A DNA stretch of 64,000 nucleotides from the NCBI GenBank assembly GCA_003194525.1, contig NBIV01000257.1:1-64000 (forward strand), read 5' to 3'. The position numbers were made by a program, and so were the translations under genes. Position 1 is the first letter of the stretch. Each line of letters begins with the position of its first letter. The notes beneath the pieces are model-generated. The model did no database searches. It was not told the DNA's origin and saw only the letters and a program-made list of their open reading frames with translations. Below are positions 51,787 through 62,590 of the stretch, one piece after another. The stretch comes from Gracilariopsis chorda. Its lineage: Eukaryota > Rhodophyta > Florideophyceae > Gracilariales > Gracilariaceae.

Positions 51787-52749
51787 TTATCGTCTCCATC
51801 TTTTTCGAAAGCGGTCCGCCACAATTTTATCCGTTGCTTGTTGGAAACGCCTCTTCTTCCCATCTTTACTTGAAGTACGTTGCATGTGATGCAGCTCTGC
51901 TTCCCGTTTCTCAAAGGATTGCGAAATGCGTTTGGTAGACCCATGTTTACGAGCCGTAGATGGACTCGCAGGTCTAACATGTTCTTGATTCTCGTCAGCC
52001 ATTCGGGGGTCACACACTGTGCTTTCCAGTCCCCGTTTAGCGCTCTGTTCCTCTAACTTTTTCTGGGCTACGATAGTGTCCATTTCATTTTTGAGACGCA
52101 CAGCTTCTGGGAGTTCAACTTCCTCCACACCTGCGGTTGGCATGCCCTGTGCCGGGTCGTACTGTAATCTATCTTCGACCCTGAGGTTTTCGGGTATGTT
52201 ATACAAAGCCTCTTCTTCTGGTTCATGGCTTTTGCTAGCGTCTTTTTCTTGTTCGCGATGGTCACCAAATTTCTTCCTTATACCCTCGTCAATATACTTA
52301 TTCATTTGTTCATCGATCAGTTGATTGGAGCGTTCAACAGCGAAGTTGTTGCGCAAGCCAACATCAGCGTTGTTGTTTCTTTTCGTCGACCCTTGTTGAT
52401 TATCACTGGAACTTCTCTTGCTCCCTGCCAGCGTAATATCCAGCGCAGAGGTTCGACTTTTTTCACGCATCATCTGCACTTGCTTGATGAGCAGTAGATC
52501 AGTTTTTGAAACTTCTGTGCCATCATCGTCGCTCTCACCGTGATCGCTCTGTTCTTCACGAGGTCGCCGATGTCGAGCCTTTCGTGCTCGCTTTCGAGCT
52601 CGGAAAACGGGTGCGGGTGCCGATTCAAGTGTTTTCGTTTTTTGGCTCTCTTCTGTCAGTTCGTCTGTATTCACCTTCGGCTGCATTGTTTGTTCTCTTT
52701 GTCCATTCTCATCATGGCCTTCACTAGAGCGTGGACCCAAGTTCGTCAT
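51787..52749 (-). CDS. C9orf78/TLS1 family spliceosome-associated protein, 320 residues
   Basis: Homologue of human C9orf78 (Hep_59 family) and fission-yeast Tls1, which bind the Brr2 helicase and affect splicing. The family signature MNKYIDEGIRKKFGD is at 149-163, followed by ALYNIPENLRVEDRLQ. N-terminal region: FRARKRARKARHRRP (49-63) and an acidic patch (EQSDHGESDDDG), then LLLIKQVQMMREKSR. The C-terminus is basic and disordered (FRKRWRR). The size fits the family (about 290 in human). Convergent with KDSR, with about 115 bases between stop codons. Confidence 0.82.
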   Translation of the reverse strand: MTNLGPRSSEGHDENGQREQTMQPKVNTDELTEESQKTKTLESAPAPVFRARKRARKARHRRPREEQSDHGESDDDGTEVSKTDLLLIKQVQMMREKSRTSALDITLAGSKRSSSDNQQGSTKRNNNADVGLRNNFAVERSNQLIDEQMNKYIDEGIRKKFGDHREQEKDASKSHEPEEEALYNIPENLRVEDRLQYDPAQGMPTAGVEEVELPEAVRLKNEMDTIVAQKKLEEQSAKRGLESTVCDPRMADENQEHVRPASPSTARKHGSTKRISQSFEKREAELHHMQRTSSKDGKKRRFQQATDKIVADRFRKRWRR

Positions 52750-53346
52750 ACTAGATATAAATGAAGCGAAGTCAACATGTGAGGGAGTGAGATGGTCATT
52801 AGAATAAGCTGTAGGAGTGGACTCCTGAAACGCGTATCCAGTAGGACTGCTGTCTCGGTATGTGGAGTTGCGTAAGGGGAGGCCAGCCTTCAGTATGCGT
52901 CATCAGAGAGTACAGTGTGATGTACGTCTTGGGGGGTTTTTATGTAACGTTTTCTTTTATATAGGCAGCAGGGTTCGGTCACGTGTAATGATTGGATCGA
53001 CGTGTAACCTCATTCACTACAGTAGATGACTGCTGAAGCGGAAGCCCTGCATAGCTTGCAACATACGGATCTTGTAAGTGACGGAGCCCCTCTGATCCTC
53101 GTGCCTGGAACGGAACCGTTCATGTGTACGTTCATCATTCGAACCACAAGCTCTCCCGTGACAGAATCACCTCGATGCCATCTCGATCAAAACTTATTCG
53201 CTCGTCCCAATAACTATCTACATGCTTTGAAAGACTAATTCCGAACTACAGAGACGCAAGAAGCTGTTGAGAAAACGTGACCTCGTAGCGCACACCCGGC
53301 GACTACAAGTGAGTCCAACCGAAAGTTTTCCACGACGCCATCCTCA
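52750..53346. other. Divergent intergenic region
   Basis: Between C9orf78/TLS1 and TRAPPC5. A 70-codon frame (53026-53238, plus) has no recognisable features. Confidence 0.4.
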
Positions 53347-54171
53347 ATGCAGTCCCGCAGCAGACGAGGGATGTTGTCGGACATCGCCCCGAGTGGGTCG
53401 TCCACTTCTTCGACAAAAAGCATCCTCGAAATGAGCCTCACTCAGGCCAGAGGTGAAGTGAACATGGATGCTTACCTAGCTCTTTTCGCAGAGTTGGTAT
53501 CATATTGTCGCGATCGCGTAGAGTCAGTCATGGCACTTCAGGAGAAGCTGTCGCAGCTCGGGTACAGAATCGGGCGAAGGGCGCTCGATCTAATCGTCGC
53601 ACGGGAAAAGATTTCAAAACGCGATACACGTCTATTAAGCATCCTTAACTTCATCGCACTCACTTTGTGGACGTTCCTGTACGGAAAGCAGGCCGACTCC
53701 CTCAAGAAGGTGCGTGACTCCGAACTTGAATGTACGTTACAGAAAAAAAAAAAGCGTTTGCTTCCTTTTTGTTATGTTTTTGGAAGGGGGGTGTGTATGA
53801 TGACATGATGTTTGACGTGGTGAAAAGGTCTATGAGCTGTTACTAACACGCAGGACGTTCTTGTGGCACACGACGCGCTTGATGACGATGATAAAACACA
53901 TTGCGGTGTAGACTACATTGAGGAAGCAGAACCGCTCGTGAACAAGTATATCTCTGTGCCGGCGGATTATGGTCATTTTAACTGCGCAGCGTTCTCGGCG
54001 GGTATCATCAACGGCGTGCTGAACTCCGCCGGGTTTCCCGCCGAAGTGACGGCAAAGGTTTTGGCGCGAGACAATGAGAACGAGAGTGCGGCGCAGGGGC
54101 AGCCGCTGACAATCTACTACATCAAGTTTGAACCAGAAGTACTAGAGCGAGAACAGAGACTAGGTACCTGA
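53347..54171 (+). CDS. TRAPPC5: TRAPP complex subunit 5 (TRS31), two exons, 226 residues
   Basis: Subunit of the TRAPP tethering complexes in ER-Golgi transport, member of the Bet3 fold family. Exon 1 (53347-53709) covers EMSLTQARGEVNMDAYLALFAELVSYC, QLGYRIGRRALDLIVAREK and LWTFLYGKQADSLKK. Exon 2 (53854-54171) continues with the family segment DDDDKTHCGVDYIEEAEPL, ISVPADYGHFNCAAFSAGIINGVL and FPAEVTAKV, ending KFEPEVLEREQRLGT. The intron (53710-53853, 144 nt) starts GTGCGT, ends ACGCAG and has a perfect TACTAAC branch-point motif (53841-53847). Family length is about 188, so the first 30 residues are an extension. Confidence 0.88.
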
Positions 54172-54740
54172 AATACATAAGGTGGGCGAGGCGACGACGC
54201 CGTGTGCACAAGTAGATGAAAACGTTTTGAGCTGTTCGTTTTTCTTGTTGTTTAGCGGAACCAAAAGAGGCAGAGGATGTAGTGATTGCAGTATGACAGG
54301 CAATGGTACAAAGTTGGAATATATACACATGAATATGTATGTATAGTAACATTTGAGTAGGTCTACATCTTTAGGCAGTCGGGGGTTCGGGAAACGAAAG
54401 GGCGAGGGGAAGTTTCTACGTTTGGATGCTATGGGTGTTGTGGAAGGGCGAGATGATTGATCGACAATAAGGATGAAAGCGACGAAAACCAAAAGGGGAA
54501 CCAACTGCGCGAACAACAGGAGAGAGGATGCGTATAGATGAGGCGAGTGTGGCTTAGAGTAAGGTTATCCGGTCCCTTGTCGTTGTGTTCTGTGAGGCGT
54601 AGTGAAGCAGGGTGGGAAAACTCCAAACACTTGCGGCGGTTGCACGATATGTCGTCTTTTCTCTTTTCTTTCGTTGTTCTCAGTTGTGGCGTTAGACATG
54701 AGTAGACTGTAACAAAAGAAAAAAAACGAAAAAAAAAAAG
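54172..54740. other. Intergenic, no gene seen
   Basis: Between the convergent TRAPPC5 and the two-exon gene that ends at 54741. Contains an A-rich run near 54715-54740. No repeat of note. Confidence 0.4.
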
Positions 54741-55436
54741 TTATCTCGACGGAGCTGTGGATTGATGATGGTTGGCAATTGGGTGTTGTGGTAGTCGGTC
54801 TTTCTCCGAGGGGGGTTCGGCAGAGCTGTCCCGGTTGAGCGTTGGTCCGTCTTCAATGTTGGTAATTGTCTTGGGTGTGATGTCGACTTGTTGGTGCTTG
54901 CATGAGGAACGCAGCCACTTTTCGACCTTCATGAAGTTTTGGCCGCGAGTTAGACCGTTATTGTCCGGAAGTTGAAGGTCGGTTCGGTCTTTTGTGGAAT
55001 TGTGCTTGCGGGCTTCTCGCTGTTGAGCTACTGGCGGCAACGGGGTGCAAAGCGCGTAGCCAGAAACGGTGGCGGGGTAGGCAAAAGTGGGGGGTTAGCA
55101 CGCGAGGAGGAATACGAACGGGATGGGGATGTGAGTTGGGGGAGGGAAAGACGTACATGAACGGTCCTTGTGTTCTTTCCTCTTCTTGGGGTCGGAACAG
55201 TCTCTGTTAGAGTTTGGCGGGTCGGTTACGGAGCTGAGCTGGCCGTCCGGTTTGGTGGGGTCGAAAAAGACTTCGGTGGGAAGCTTCATCTTCTTCTTCT
55301 TGTTGACGGAGGGGTCGGATGGGTAGGCGGAGGCGGCTGCAGCGGGGTTGGTTCGTCGATGGGAGGCGGATACCGGACGTACATTGTCTGGAGGCGGACG
55401 GGGATCGGCGCCGACGCAACATCTGAGAAAGGACAT
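54741..55436 (-). CDS. Uncharacterised protein, two exons, 189 residues
   Basis: Exon 1 (55436-55157) starts MSFLRCCVGADPRPPPDN, with a paired Cys near the N-terminus that could be lipid-modified, and includes NKKKKMKLPTEVFFDPTKPD. A GTACGT-to-CAG intron (55156-55031, 126 nt) joins in frame to exon 2 (55030-54741), which reads AQQREARKHNSTKDR, NFMKVEKWLRSSCKH and a Ser/Pro-rich end. No family recognised. Support is the frame-preserving splice and coherent basic composition. Confidence 0.45.
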
Positions 55437-55927
55437 GATTGAGTGTTCGGTTGGCGAGCGTTGAGGGTGCGAAGGGCCACAAGCGTAGGCGGGTGGGGGG
55501 AGGAGACGGGGAGTAGGAGGGGGTTGGAGTTGGGGTGGGGGGAGAATAAGAGGGGGAGGGGGAGGGGGAGCAGTTTGGGGAGGAAGGGACGGAGAAGTTG
55601 AGGCAAGTGGGGGGGTGTGTGGGCAGGACAACGGATAGGACGGGAGCGAAGGTAACGGTGTGTGGGCGGCAAGTTCGGGCGGGTCGGTGTGTGCAGAGTG
55701 TGCTGACGGGGTGGGCGTTACACGTAGCGCGTGTTGAGCGTGCGAGGGGGGGGGGGGCACTGCTGGTGGAAGTGCAAGCGCTGCAAGCGGCGCAGTGGCG
55801 AGCAAACAGCGACGCGTGGCGGACGCACGGCGCGGCGCGCTTTCGGCACTCACAAATAACAATTTGTTCTTTACAGGTCAAATTAGGCGGTGTGCCACGC
55901 GTACACGTGGCGGGACACGTGTGAACG
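55437..55927. other. G-rich intergenic region, quadruplex-capable
   Basis: On the plus strand, 55490-55620 is packed with G3-G6 runs separated by short loops, and a G13 run lies near 55746. It sits just upstream of the two-exon gene on the minus strand, so it may be part of its promoter or 5' leader. Confidence 0.55.
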
Positions 55928-56674
55928 CTAATCCAGCCGCGCGGCCACAGCCGCGGCGCACAGGTTGAGCACCTTGTCCAGCAGCAGCGATCCGCGCACT
56001 TCCTTCTGCTGCGGCTGCGGCGCCGGAGCGGCAGGCGGTGCTGCGCCGCGCGCCTTGCGCTTCGCCGACGCCGTTGAGGCGCCTTGGCTGCTGCGCCGTG
56101 GCGCGCCGTCCCCGTCGCTGCTGCTTTCGTCCTCCCACCACACCCGTCGGCGCGACGCGCTGCTGCCGCTGTTACTGCCGTTTGACCGCCTCCGTCGCTC
56201 CGCGTGCGGAGGCTGCTGCCGTGCCGCCTTGAGGCGCGCAGTGCTGCTGCTGCGCCTTGAGCTGCATCTCGGGCTGCTGGACGCCGTCACGGAGCGCGGC
56301 GAGCGCGGAGAGGAGGAGCATGACGACGACGAGCATGAGGGCGATGGTGACCACTGGCAGCCGCGCGAGCGACTGATGCCGGCGGAGCGCGTCCTTCTCA
56401 TGGCCGCCTCCTGCGAGCCCGGCATGAGCTGCGTGAAGAACGACGCCAGGTCGCTCAGTTCGTCCACGGCGTGTTGCGACGGCGACTGCGGCGGCGACTG
56501 CGACTGCGACTGCGACTGCGACTGCGACAGAGCCTGCGCCTGCGCCATCGATAGGGCGCGTCTCGACCGGACAAGCACGCCCGACGAAGAGCGTCGAACG
56601 CGCGGAGGGGCGTCAACAACAGCACCGCCCACGCCAGCGCCATCGCGCTGGGAGTATGGCGAAGCAAGCATCAT
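55928..56674 (-). CDS. Ser/Arg-rich low-complexity protein, 248 residues
   Basis: Mostly disordered: an N-terminal Arg/Ser stretch, a (SQ)n repeat near residues 50-60 coded by a GCGACT hexamer array (56495-56528), a short helical segment (VDELSDLASFFTQLMPG, about 70-86), long Ser/Pro/Arg runs, an acidic patch (WWEDESSSDGDG) and a helical C-terminus (SLLLDKVLNLCAAAVAARLD). The local GC content is very high, which also opens long frames on the other strand, so coding status is moderate. No family recognised. Confidence 0.45.
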   Translation of the reverse strand: MMLASPYSQRDGAGVGGAVVDAPPRVRRSSSGVLVRSRRALSMAQAQALSQSQSQSQSQSPPQSPSQHAVDELSDLASFFTQLMPGSQEAAMRRTRSAGISRSRGCQWSPSPSCSSSSCSSSPRSPRSVTASSSPRCSSRRSSSTARLKAARQQPPHAERRRRSNGSNSGSSASRRRVWWEDESSSDGDGAPRRSSQGASTASAKRKARGAAPPAAPAPQPQQKEVRGSLLLDKVLNLCAAAVAARLD

Positions 56675-57896
56675 TCACAAGCACAGCACAATAGTAACCA
56701 CAGCAACAACAGCGTGCTCCACTATGCAACATGCTATCACGAAGATGTCACCAGCTTTTGCCCAAACGGCGCTGCGCTCGTTCCAAGGCGCGGCGCTTTT
56801 ATATGGCAGTCGGCTGTGCTCCGTGCGTGTGCAAACGATTGCACACGCGTTGCGCACGCGCGCCGCTGCGCGCGCCGCTTGTGTCCCGCTCGCGCCGCCG
56901 CGTCATGGGGCCGCTTGTTTGGCGCCGCGCATTTGCCGCGCGCTCCCTGCCGCTCTCGTGAGCTGAATCATCGTTTGTTCAACACACACGCACCAGCGCG
57001 CTGAGCCGCTGTTCCACCGTTTCCCCCCGCGCCGCGGGCTGGCCCCCCCGTCCGCGATGCTTCCGCCGTCCTTCTCGCGCCCGCTATCACTTGTTGCTGT
57101 GGCACAGCGCCACCCCCCTTCCCCCTTCCCCCTTCTTCTCCGCAGTGCTCCACGTCTGCCATCTTGTTCTTGCTTGCCGTGTCGCGTTGCGGAGCGCGTC
57201 CCTTTTTGATACTGCCTTGCGCAACCGCTCATCGCCGTCTCCGTCGTAGCTTGTGCTTGATAAATACAAAAGTCTAACGCGTGCACTTCCGTCGCTTGCG
57301 CAACCGTCAACAGAACCGCGCTGAATTACCTCATCCATTCAGTTTTGACACCACACGAAAACCCTCTCACCACCAGCTCGCTCATCTGCGCACTCTCCGA
57401 GAAGGAAACTTGCATGCTTTGTTTTCCCGTTGTTTCATTGCGCACTTTTATGTGGCGGCGCCCCGTTCGGTGCATTCGTTCCATCGCGCTATTGCGCTGT
57501 TGAACGCTTTCGAGCGCGCCATTTGCGCTACGCTTGATCGTCCACTTTGACATCTTGAGCTTCTTGCATTCAGCTCGCCCAAGCATCGTATCCCTTTCTC
57601 TTGTTTTCGCTTCTCGCGGTGGCGTTCACGTGCGCCCGCCCCCACCGTTTCTCGCCGTTCGCCTTCATCTTTCTTTCACGCCACCTTTTTTTTTATTTTA
57701 ACCATTACACTGCGTGAACAAGTGCCAGCGGCAGAGTAGTGCGCGCGCCTTTGGGAAACATACGTTGCTTCCGTACCGCTGTTCACCGTAAAGGTGGTCG
57801 TGTATTGTCTCCACCGCAAACAATGATTTACAAACTGTATACCGGCGCCACATTGAACACTACACGCAGCCGCTGCAGACCACTCCATCGCTGTTC

Positions 57897-58049
57897 TTTC
57901 TCCCAACTTTACTAGCTCTAGAGGTTACGTTCATGCACAATGCATCCTCTCTTTCTCCCAACTTTACTAGCTAGAGGTTACGTTCATGCACAATGCATCC
58001 TCTCTTTCTCCTAAGTTTACTACACGTTACGTTCATGCACAATGCATCC
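57897..58049. repeat. Three-fold tandem repeat, unit about 45-55 bp
   Basis: Units begin CTTTCTCC and end with GTTACGTTCATGCACAATG plus CATCC. Copies at 57897, 57952 and 58005 decrease in length and similarity. Confidence 0.85.
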
Positions 58050-58128
58050 ACATGCGCGTCGCGTTCTATCGCACAACGCGTGCTACGCGTACATGCCTGT
58101 GCCGGTTTGGAATGAAGACCAGTTATCA

Positions 58129-58154
58129 CCGTGATCATGATGAGCTGATCACGG
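58129..58154. repeat. 9-bp perfect inverted repeat
   Basis: CCGTGATCA and TGATCACGG separated by 8 bases. Confidence 0.8.
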
Positions 58155-60130
58155 CAATGCATCACGTTCATCTCGCTGTGAGAACGGTTGTAAACGCACT
58201 TTTGCGTTTATTCATACATATCGAGTATCGCTGTTGTACATGTACTCAGTGGTTGTCATTTGTTATGCGCCCAATCCACACAGTTTTCCGTTCGGTGCAC
58301 GCTTTTGTCGCACCAATCTGCACACCCAAACACAACGCAAGCGCCATATAATTTAGCGTGTGCTCACTCAATCTCGCTGCTTGTTTCTACCCACGGCCAG
58401 TGTGTTGCGCTCTTCCCAGCCACAAATAAGTCACTTGTGGCGCTCAATGCTCCGCACCCGCCAAAACACCGCTTCATGCTCAAACAGCGCTACCCTTGGT
58501 ACATCAAATAATGATAGCCAAAAAAAAGAAAAGCACGCACACCTGCGCGGCGCGCCTCTCAACGTCTTCTCACTCCCCACAACCCTTGCAAACTGTTGCA
58601 GTGGCGCCTTTCGAAGAGCAACGGAAAAGCTCCCCTCGTTTGACTCACTGCTTGGGAAACGTTGTCTATTTTCCGCCGAACCGAATTGTGCAGCGAGTGA
58701 ATCGCAGCACATTTGCATCCGTGTATCGTACTACACTTATCGCTATGGCATTGCTTTTTCATTCCACTTCACGCCTTCAGCGCAGCATTAGATTGTCAGA
58801 TCCATCCACCATCAACGTGATATGACACCACAAAGTCTCTGCATTGCGTTTCACCCTAACCCTCTCACCCAAAGCGGCGCACCAGCCCTTTCTACCACTA
58901 ACTGCAACGGCGTCCGTCTTCCTGTTGCACCTTCTGTGCGCCACATGCAAAACTTTCTACCTCTAGGGAATCAACTTCGTGCTCTGTCACCTCAACTTCT
59001 CATACTAGGGAGCACCTGCGTTGTCACACACCGATGGAACTTGGCAACCATTCCTTGGCAACCATTCCTTCCATTCAGCGCATTCGCTGACGGTGTGCAT
59101 TCACCAGTACAGGTATGCAAATTGCACGCGAAAAAGTGAGTAACGCCATCTTAACATTCATTCAGCCCACAAGTGCACTTTCGTGACTACCCTCGTCGAT
59201 GACACCGCTGTTGCGCAACGAGCGACACCCTAAACCATTTGTATGACAAAGCTTCGATAAGCTCCGGAAACTTCTTCGCCCTATCACCACATTCAAACCT
59301 CTCCGTTGTATGACTACAACATCAACCTTACGGACAGGGAAGCTACGAGGGCACAGCCGTCACAGCAACAAAAATGCGTTGCGGAGCTTAAGCTCTGCGC
59401 TTGAGATTATAGCTATTGTGCTGTCGTCAGCGCAGACGAACATGAAGCTGAGGTTGAGATTAAATCTCAAGCCTGGGCTAGCGACATCTAGCGCACATCC
59501 CGTGGCTTTTTTTCTCTCGAGTTTGCTTCTCTTCGCCGCCAGCTCACCTCCATCTTTGTTTTCCCCTATTCCACGCGCAATGTACAGCACCAGAAGGTTA
59601 AATCACAGAGAAACAACTGTGCCGCTTTCCTTTCCACACAACTTGGCCCCCTAGCTCTTTCCAGAACAGCCATCAGTCACCGCTGATGGAACGCTGACGG
59701 CAGATGGATGCTCAACACGTTGAGGCCCTCATATGCGCGCTGCACGTGCGAGAGCACGCCCTATCGTAATAACAGTGGGCTGATTTGTGACAAATTCTGA
59801 CCCGAGTATGGCGCACTGTGTGGTCCATTATCCTTGGCTAACCCTTCCTAAAGCATTATCTATTGTGTCTGAGTTACACTTGTGACGGGCTGCTTTCTTT
59901 TAAAAAAAACGCCTCCCCGGGCTCGTAACTATACCATTCACACAACAAACATCGTGCGGCTGCTCTTCGTAACGGTTCGTCCCAATACCTGCCCTGTTGC
60001 TGACGGTTCGGAGCGGTCAACCGCCGCCAGGTATCAGGTATTCATTTGTCCGCATCATCGTCGCGGTGCTCCACCACAGCTGCATGTCCTTCTTCTTTTG
60101 GTTGACAAGCAGTAACGAATCGCCACCCTG

Positions 60131-61072
60131 GTGACGATGACGAACCCTCTCGACGACCGCCTGTTGGCACTAACCGCTATTGTGACCGTTGCTTTTCAGT
60201 TGTCGTTCTTCCTTATCACCTACGCCCTCCGCTTCGACAAGGTCACTGACTTTGCAGGGACCACCAATTTTCTTCTGCTCGCAGTCATAACCCTCACCGT
60301 TGGAGGTGCCTACAAGCCACGCCAAATTGTGCTTAGCACCTGTGTGTTCGTATGGGGCGTACGGCTGTGTGCGTTTTTACTGTACAGAATTCTTCTATGG
60401 GGTGAGGACCGTCGTTTTGATGATAAAAGAAACAACGTTGCGAGACTAGCCGCCTTCTGGATATTGCAGGCCGTCTGGGTGTGGACTGTCTCGTTGCCCA
60501 TCACCATTGTTAATTCCAAGGAGGTTAGCAAACCCCTCAACGCGCTTGACTATGTCGGGTGGGGTATCTTTGCCTTGGCTGCGCTGTTAGAAGCTGTCGC
60601 CGACCAACAGAAACTCAACTTCAAGAATACTCCGCAGTCCAGAGGCAGATGGACCGACGTCGGAGTTTGGAAATGGTCACGCCATCCCAACTTTTTCGCC
60701 GAGATGACTGTGTGGTGGGGGTTGTTCCTATCTTCCATCAACGACCTGAGAGGTGCCGAATTTGCTGCCATAGCCAGTCCTATATTCATTACGTTGCTGC
60801 TCTTGTTCGTTAGCGGTATTCCAATTCTTGAGAAGTCCTGGGATGAGAAGTATGGTAGGAAAGATGGTTATGCTGAATGGAAAAACATGACCAGCGTGCT
60901 CATCCCCATTCCACCCTCTCTGTACGTTGGAATTCCCAAGAGCATCAAGTCAACTTTGCTTCTGGACTTCAAGATGTACAACCCTGGTCCCAAACCGGAC
61001 GTGGATCAAGCAATCACCAAAAAACCTACTGAAGAAACCAGCTTGGTGGAGGAAGCAAAGCATACTGCATGA
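60131..61072 (+). CDS. DUF1295 membrane protein (steroid-reductase/ICMT-like), 313 residues
   Basis: Polytopic membrane protein of the DUF1295 family, related to steroid 5-alpha-reductases and isoprenylcysteine methyltransferases. About six hydrophobic segments (e.g. residues 12-32, 46-60, 70-88, 108-127, 142-156, 206-226). The family core reads GRWTDVGVWKWSRHPNFFAEMTVWWG (172-197), including the SRHPN motif used for cofactor binding in relatives, and SGIPILEKSWDEKYG follows. The C-terminal 50 residues are polar. The substrate is not known for this family. Confidence 0.83.
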   Translation: MTMTNPLDDRLLALTAIVTVAFQLSFFLITYALRFDKVTDFAGTTNFLLLAVITLTVGGAYKPRQIVLSTCVFVWGVRLCAFLLYRILLWGEDRRFDDKRNNVARLAAFWILQAVWVWTVSLPITIVNSKEVSKPLNALDYVGWGIFALAALLEAVADQQKLNFKNTPQSRGRWTDVGVWKWSRHPNFFAEMTVWWGLFLSSINDLRGAEFAAIASPIFITLLLLFVSGIPILEKSWDEKYGRKDGYAEWKNMTSVLIPIPPSLYVGIPKSIKSTLLLDFKMYNPGPKPDVDQAITKKPTEETSLVEEAKHTA

Positions 61073-61867
61073 AGGTGTTGTGTGATGCTGCCATTGATTC
61101 ATCTCACCGTTTGAACTGACTACAAAGGATTCCCATTATGTACAAACCCAACTACGACGGACTAATCCTTCATAATATTCATCCCATTGAACCCAATGTA
61201 GCTTCTTCTACGTAATACTGCATACAAATTCGTGTTGCAGGCTTGTATTCGTTTGACGGATGCTGGACTTAGATGCCCATGTGTAATCTGTTTACGTCTA
61301 TTTGGTAGAGATAGACATGTACGATCATGTGACAATCGACATATCTGTAAGACACTTAAACTCCGTTTCGAGTGAGGCTAACCCTTTCTTCAAAGCCTCT
61401 GTGCAGGTTTTCATCGTCGTATGTCTAAGAGCTAAACGCCAAAACCAAGAAGAGCGAATACATCTAATTGTTGATCAGGGACGTGAGTGTGTGGTGCATG
61501 AACCGCACTCCCTTCCAAGTTCTCGTAAAACGTGACGTAATGACAATCAATGGGATAAACGGGACTATTGCCCAAAAATGTCACAAGTCCGCGTGGACTC
61601 TTTGTTCCCACTACTGGTGTTCCCATTGTCTATAAAGTGCTGCCCGTTATGAGTCGTGAAAAGAGCAAATGTCAAGCCAAAGCAATTCTGCTTGCTGCAT
61701 TAGTATGTCCCAGTAGGATTTCTCATGGTTGAAAAGACCCAGGACGCTAAGAACAGAATTCGAGGAACTGATCCCGCATACGACAGAGAACAAACACACA
61801 ACCCCCTAGCCCTCAGATATCTGGTTTGGAATTCAAAAGTCGTGAACTGGTCCAAGGACCTTGCCCC

Positions 61868-61945
61868 AACTTGTCCCCACGACTTGTTGTGCCAGACTCA
61901 GTTTGCCAACCTGGGTCTGGAAGCAGCAAGTCGTGGGGACAAGTT
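61868..61945. repeat. Inverted repeat H1, 78 nt, precursor-like hairpin
   Basis: Arms 61868-61886 and 61927-61945 pair perfectly over 19 bp. Pairing continues inward with a few mismatches through CCAGACTCAG/CTGGGTCTGG to a 9-nt loop, about 34 paired positions in all. Confidence 0.85.
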
Positions 61946-61992
61946 AACCTGTTTCTTTGAAAGCACACAATATGTCAAAGAAGCAGGTTAAC
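61943..61992. repeat. Inverted repeat H2, 18-bp arms
   Basis: Arms 61943-61960 and 61975-61992 (GTTAACCTGNTTCTTTGA type) pair with one mismatch around a 14-nt loop. Confidence 0.8.
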
Positions 61993-61999
61993 TCAAAGT

Positions 62000-62071
62000 T
62001 GAAAGCACACAACATGTCAAAGAAGCAGCAGCTTTGGACAAGTTAACCTGCTTCTTTGATTGTGTGCTTGG
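62000..62071. repeat. Inverted repeat H3, related to H2
   Basis: Left arm AAGCACACAACATGTCAAAG plus AAGCAG pairs with CTGCTTCTTTGATTGTGTGCTT on the right, with a 4-nt bulge (CATG). It reuses the H2 arm sequence. Confidence 0.75.
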
Positions 62072-62131
62072 CCTTATTATCTCTGGACTCCCATGGAACT
62101 TGAGAAGGTAAGAACACGAAAAATATATCAC

Positions 62132-62194
62132 GTCCAGGCAGCGAATGCTATCTCAATGGATATGATGTCCATTGAGATAGCATTCGGCCTGGAC
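62132..62194. repeat. Inverted repeat H4, 27-bp arms with 7-nt loop
   Basis: Arms 62132-62160 and 62168-62194 pair over 27 bp with a single 2-nt bulge. Confidence 0.9.
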
Positions 62195-62547
62195 ACGCTA
62201 CATGATGTTGTAAACGCAAGTAAAACGGAAGGATTTGACATTCTAGGTGATATGGAACGTTCTGCAGGTTGCGGCCTCCATGGATGACTTGAACTTGAAC
62301 CCAGTTAAGGCTGCACGCACTTCTCCGTTTTGGAGACGCCTGACATGTGAAGTCTAGCTGCTCTTCGCTACGGAATGCTCCTTCATAACATATTCTCGTG
62401 TACCTGTCGTTCGGAGAATTCCATTTTTAGTGTTCGGGATCATGGCGTTAATACAACTTCCCAAACGGAGCTCCAATCATTTGCAAGAGAAAACCGAGTC
62501 GAAAGGCCGAATACAAATCCATGGCCAAGCAGCCTTCGCGAAATCAG

Positions 62548-62590
62548 GGTGAGGGGCTAGAGATTCTGTCAGAATCTCTAGCCCCTCACC
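62548..62590. repeat. Inverted repeat H5, perfect 20-bp arms with 3-nt loop
   Basis: GGTGAGGGGCTAGAGATTCT (62548-62567) is followed by a GTC loop and its exact complement (62571-62590). Confidence 0.92.

Larger units (their letters stand above)
56675..60130. other. Long region without a convincing gene
   Basis: About 3.4 kb with only short frames lacking domains. Very GC-rich at the left end (to about 57.2 kb). Contains a 55-bp repeat in three copies (57897-58049), an inverted repeat (58129-58154) and a two-fold TTGGCAACCATTCC tandem near 59041. Non-coding RNA or untranslated regions are possible but unsupported. Confidence 0.4.

Noticed and set aside
53026-53238. 70-codon plus-strand frame before TRAPPC5
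   Set aside because: No motif, no splice link to TRAPPC5 that I can support.
55965-56966. 333-codon open frame on the plus strand
   Set aside because: It overlaps the minus-strand Ser/Arg-rich frame in very GC-rich DNA. Its Cys/Arg/Leu-rich composition looks like an antisense by-product.
58850-58870. Possible telomere-like CCCTAACC motif
   Set aside because: A single copy only, with no tandem array.
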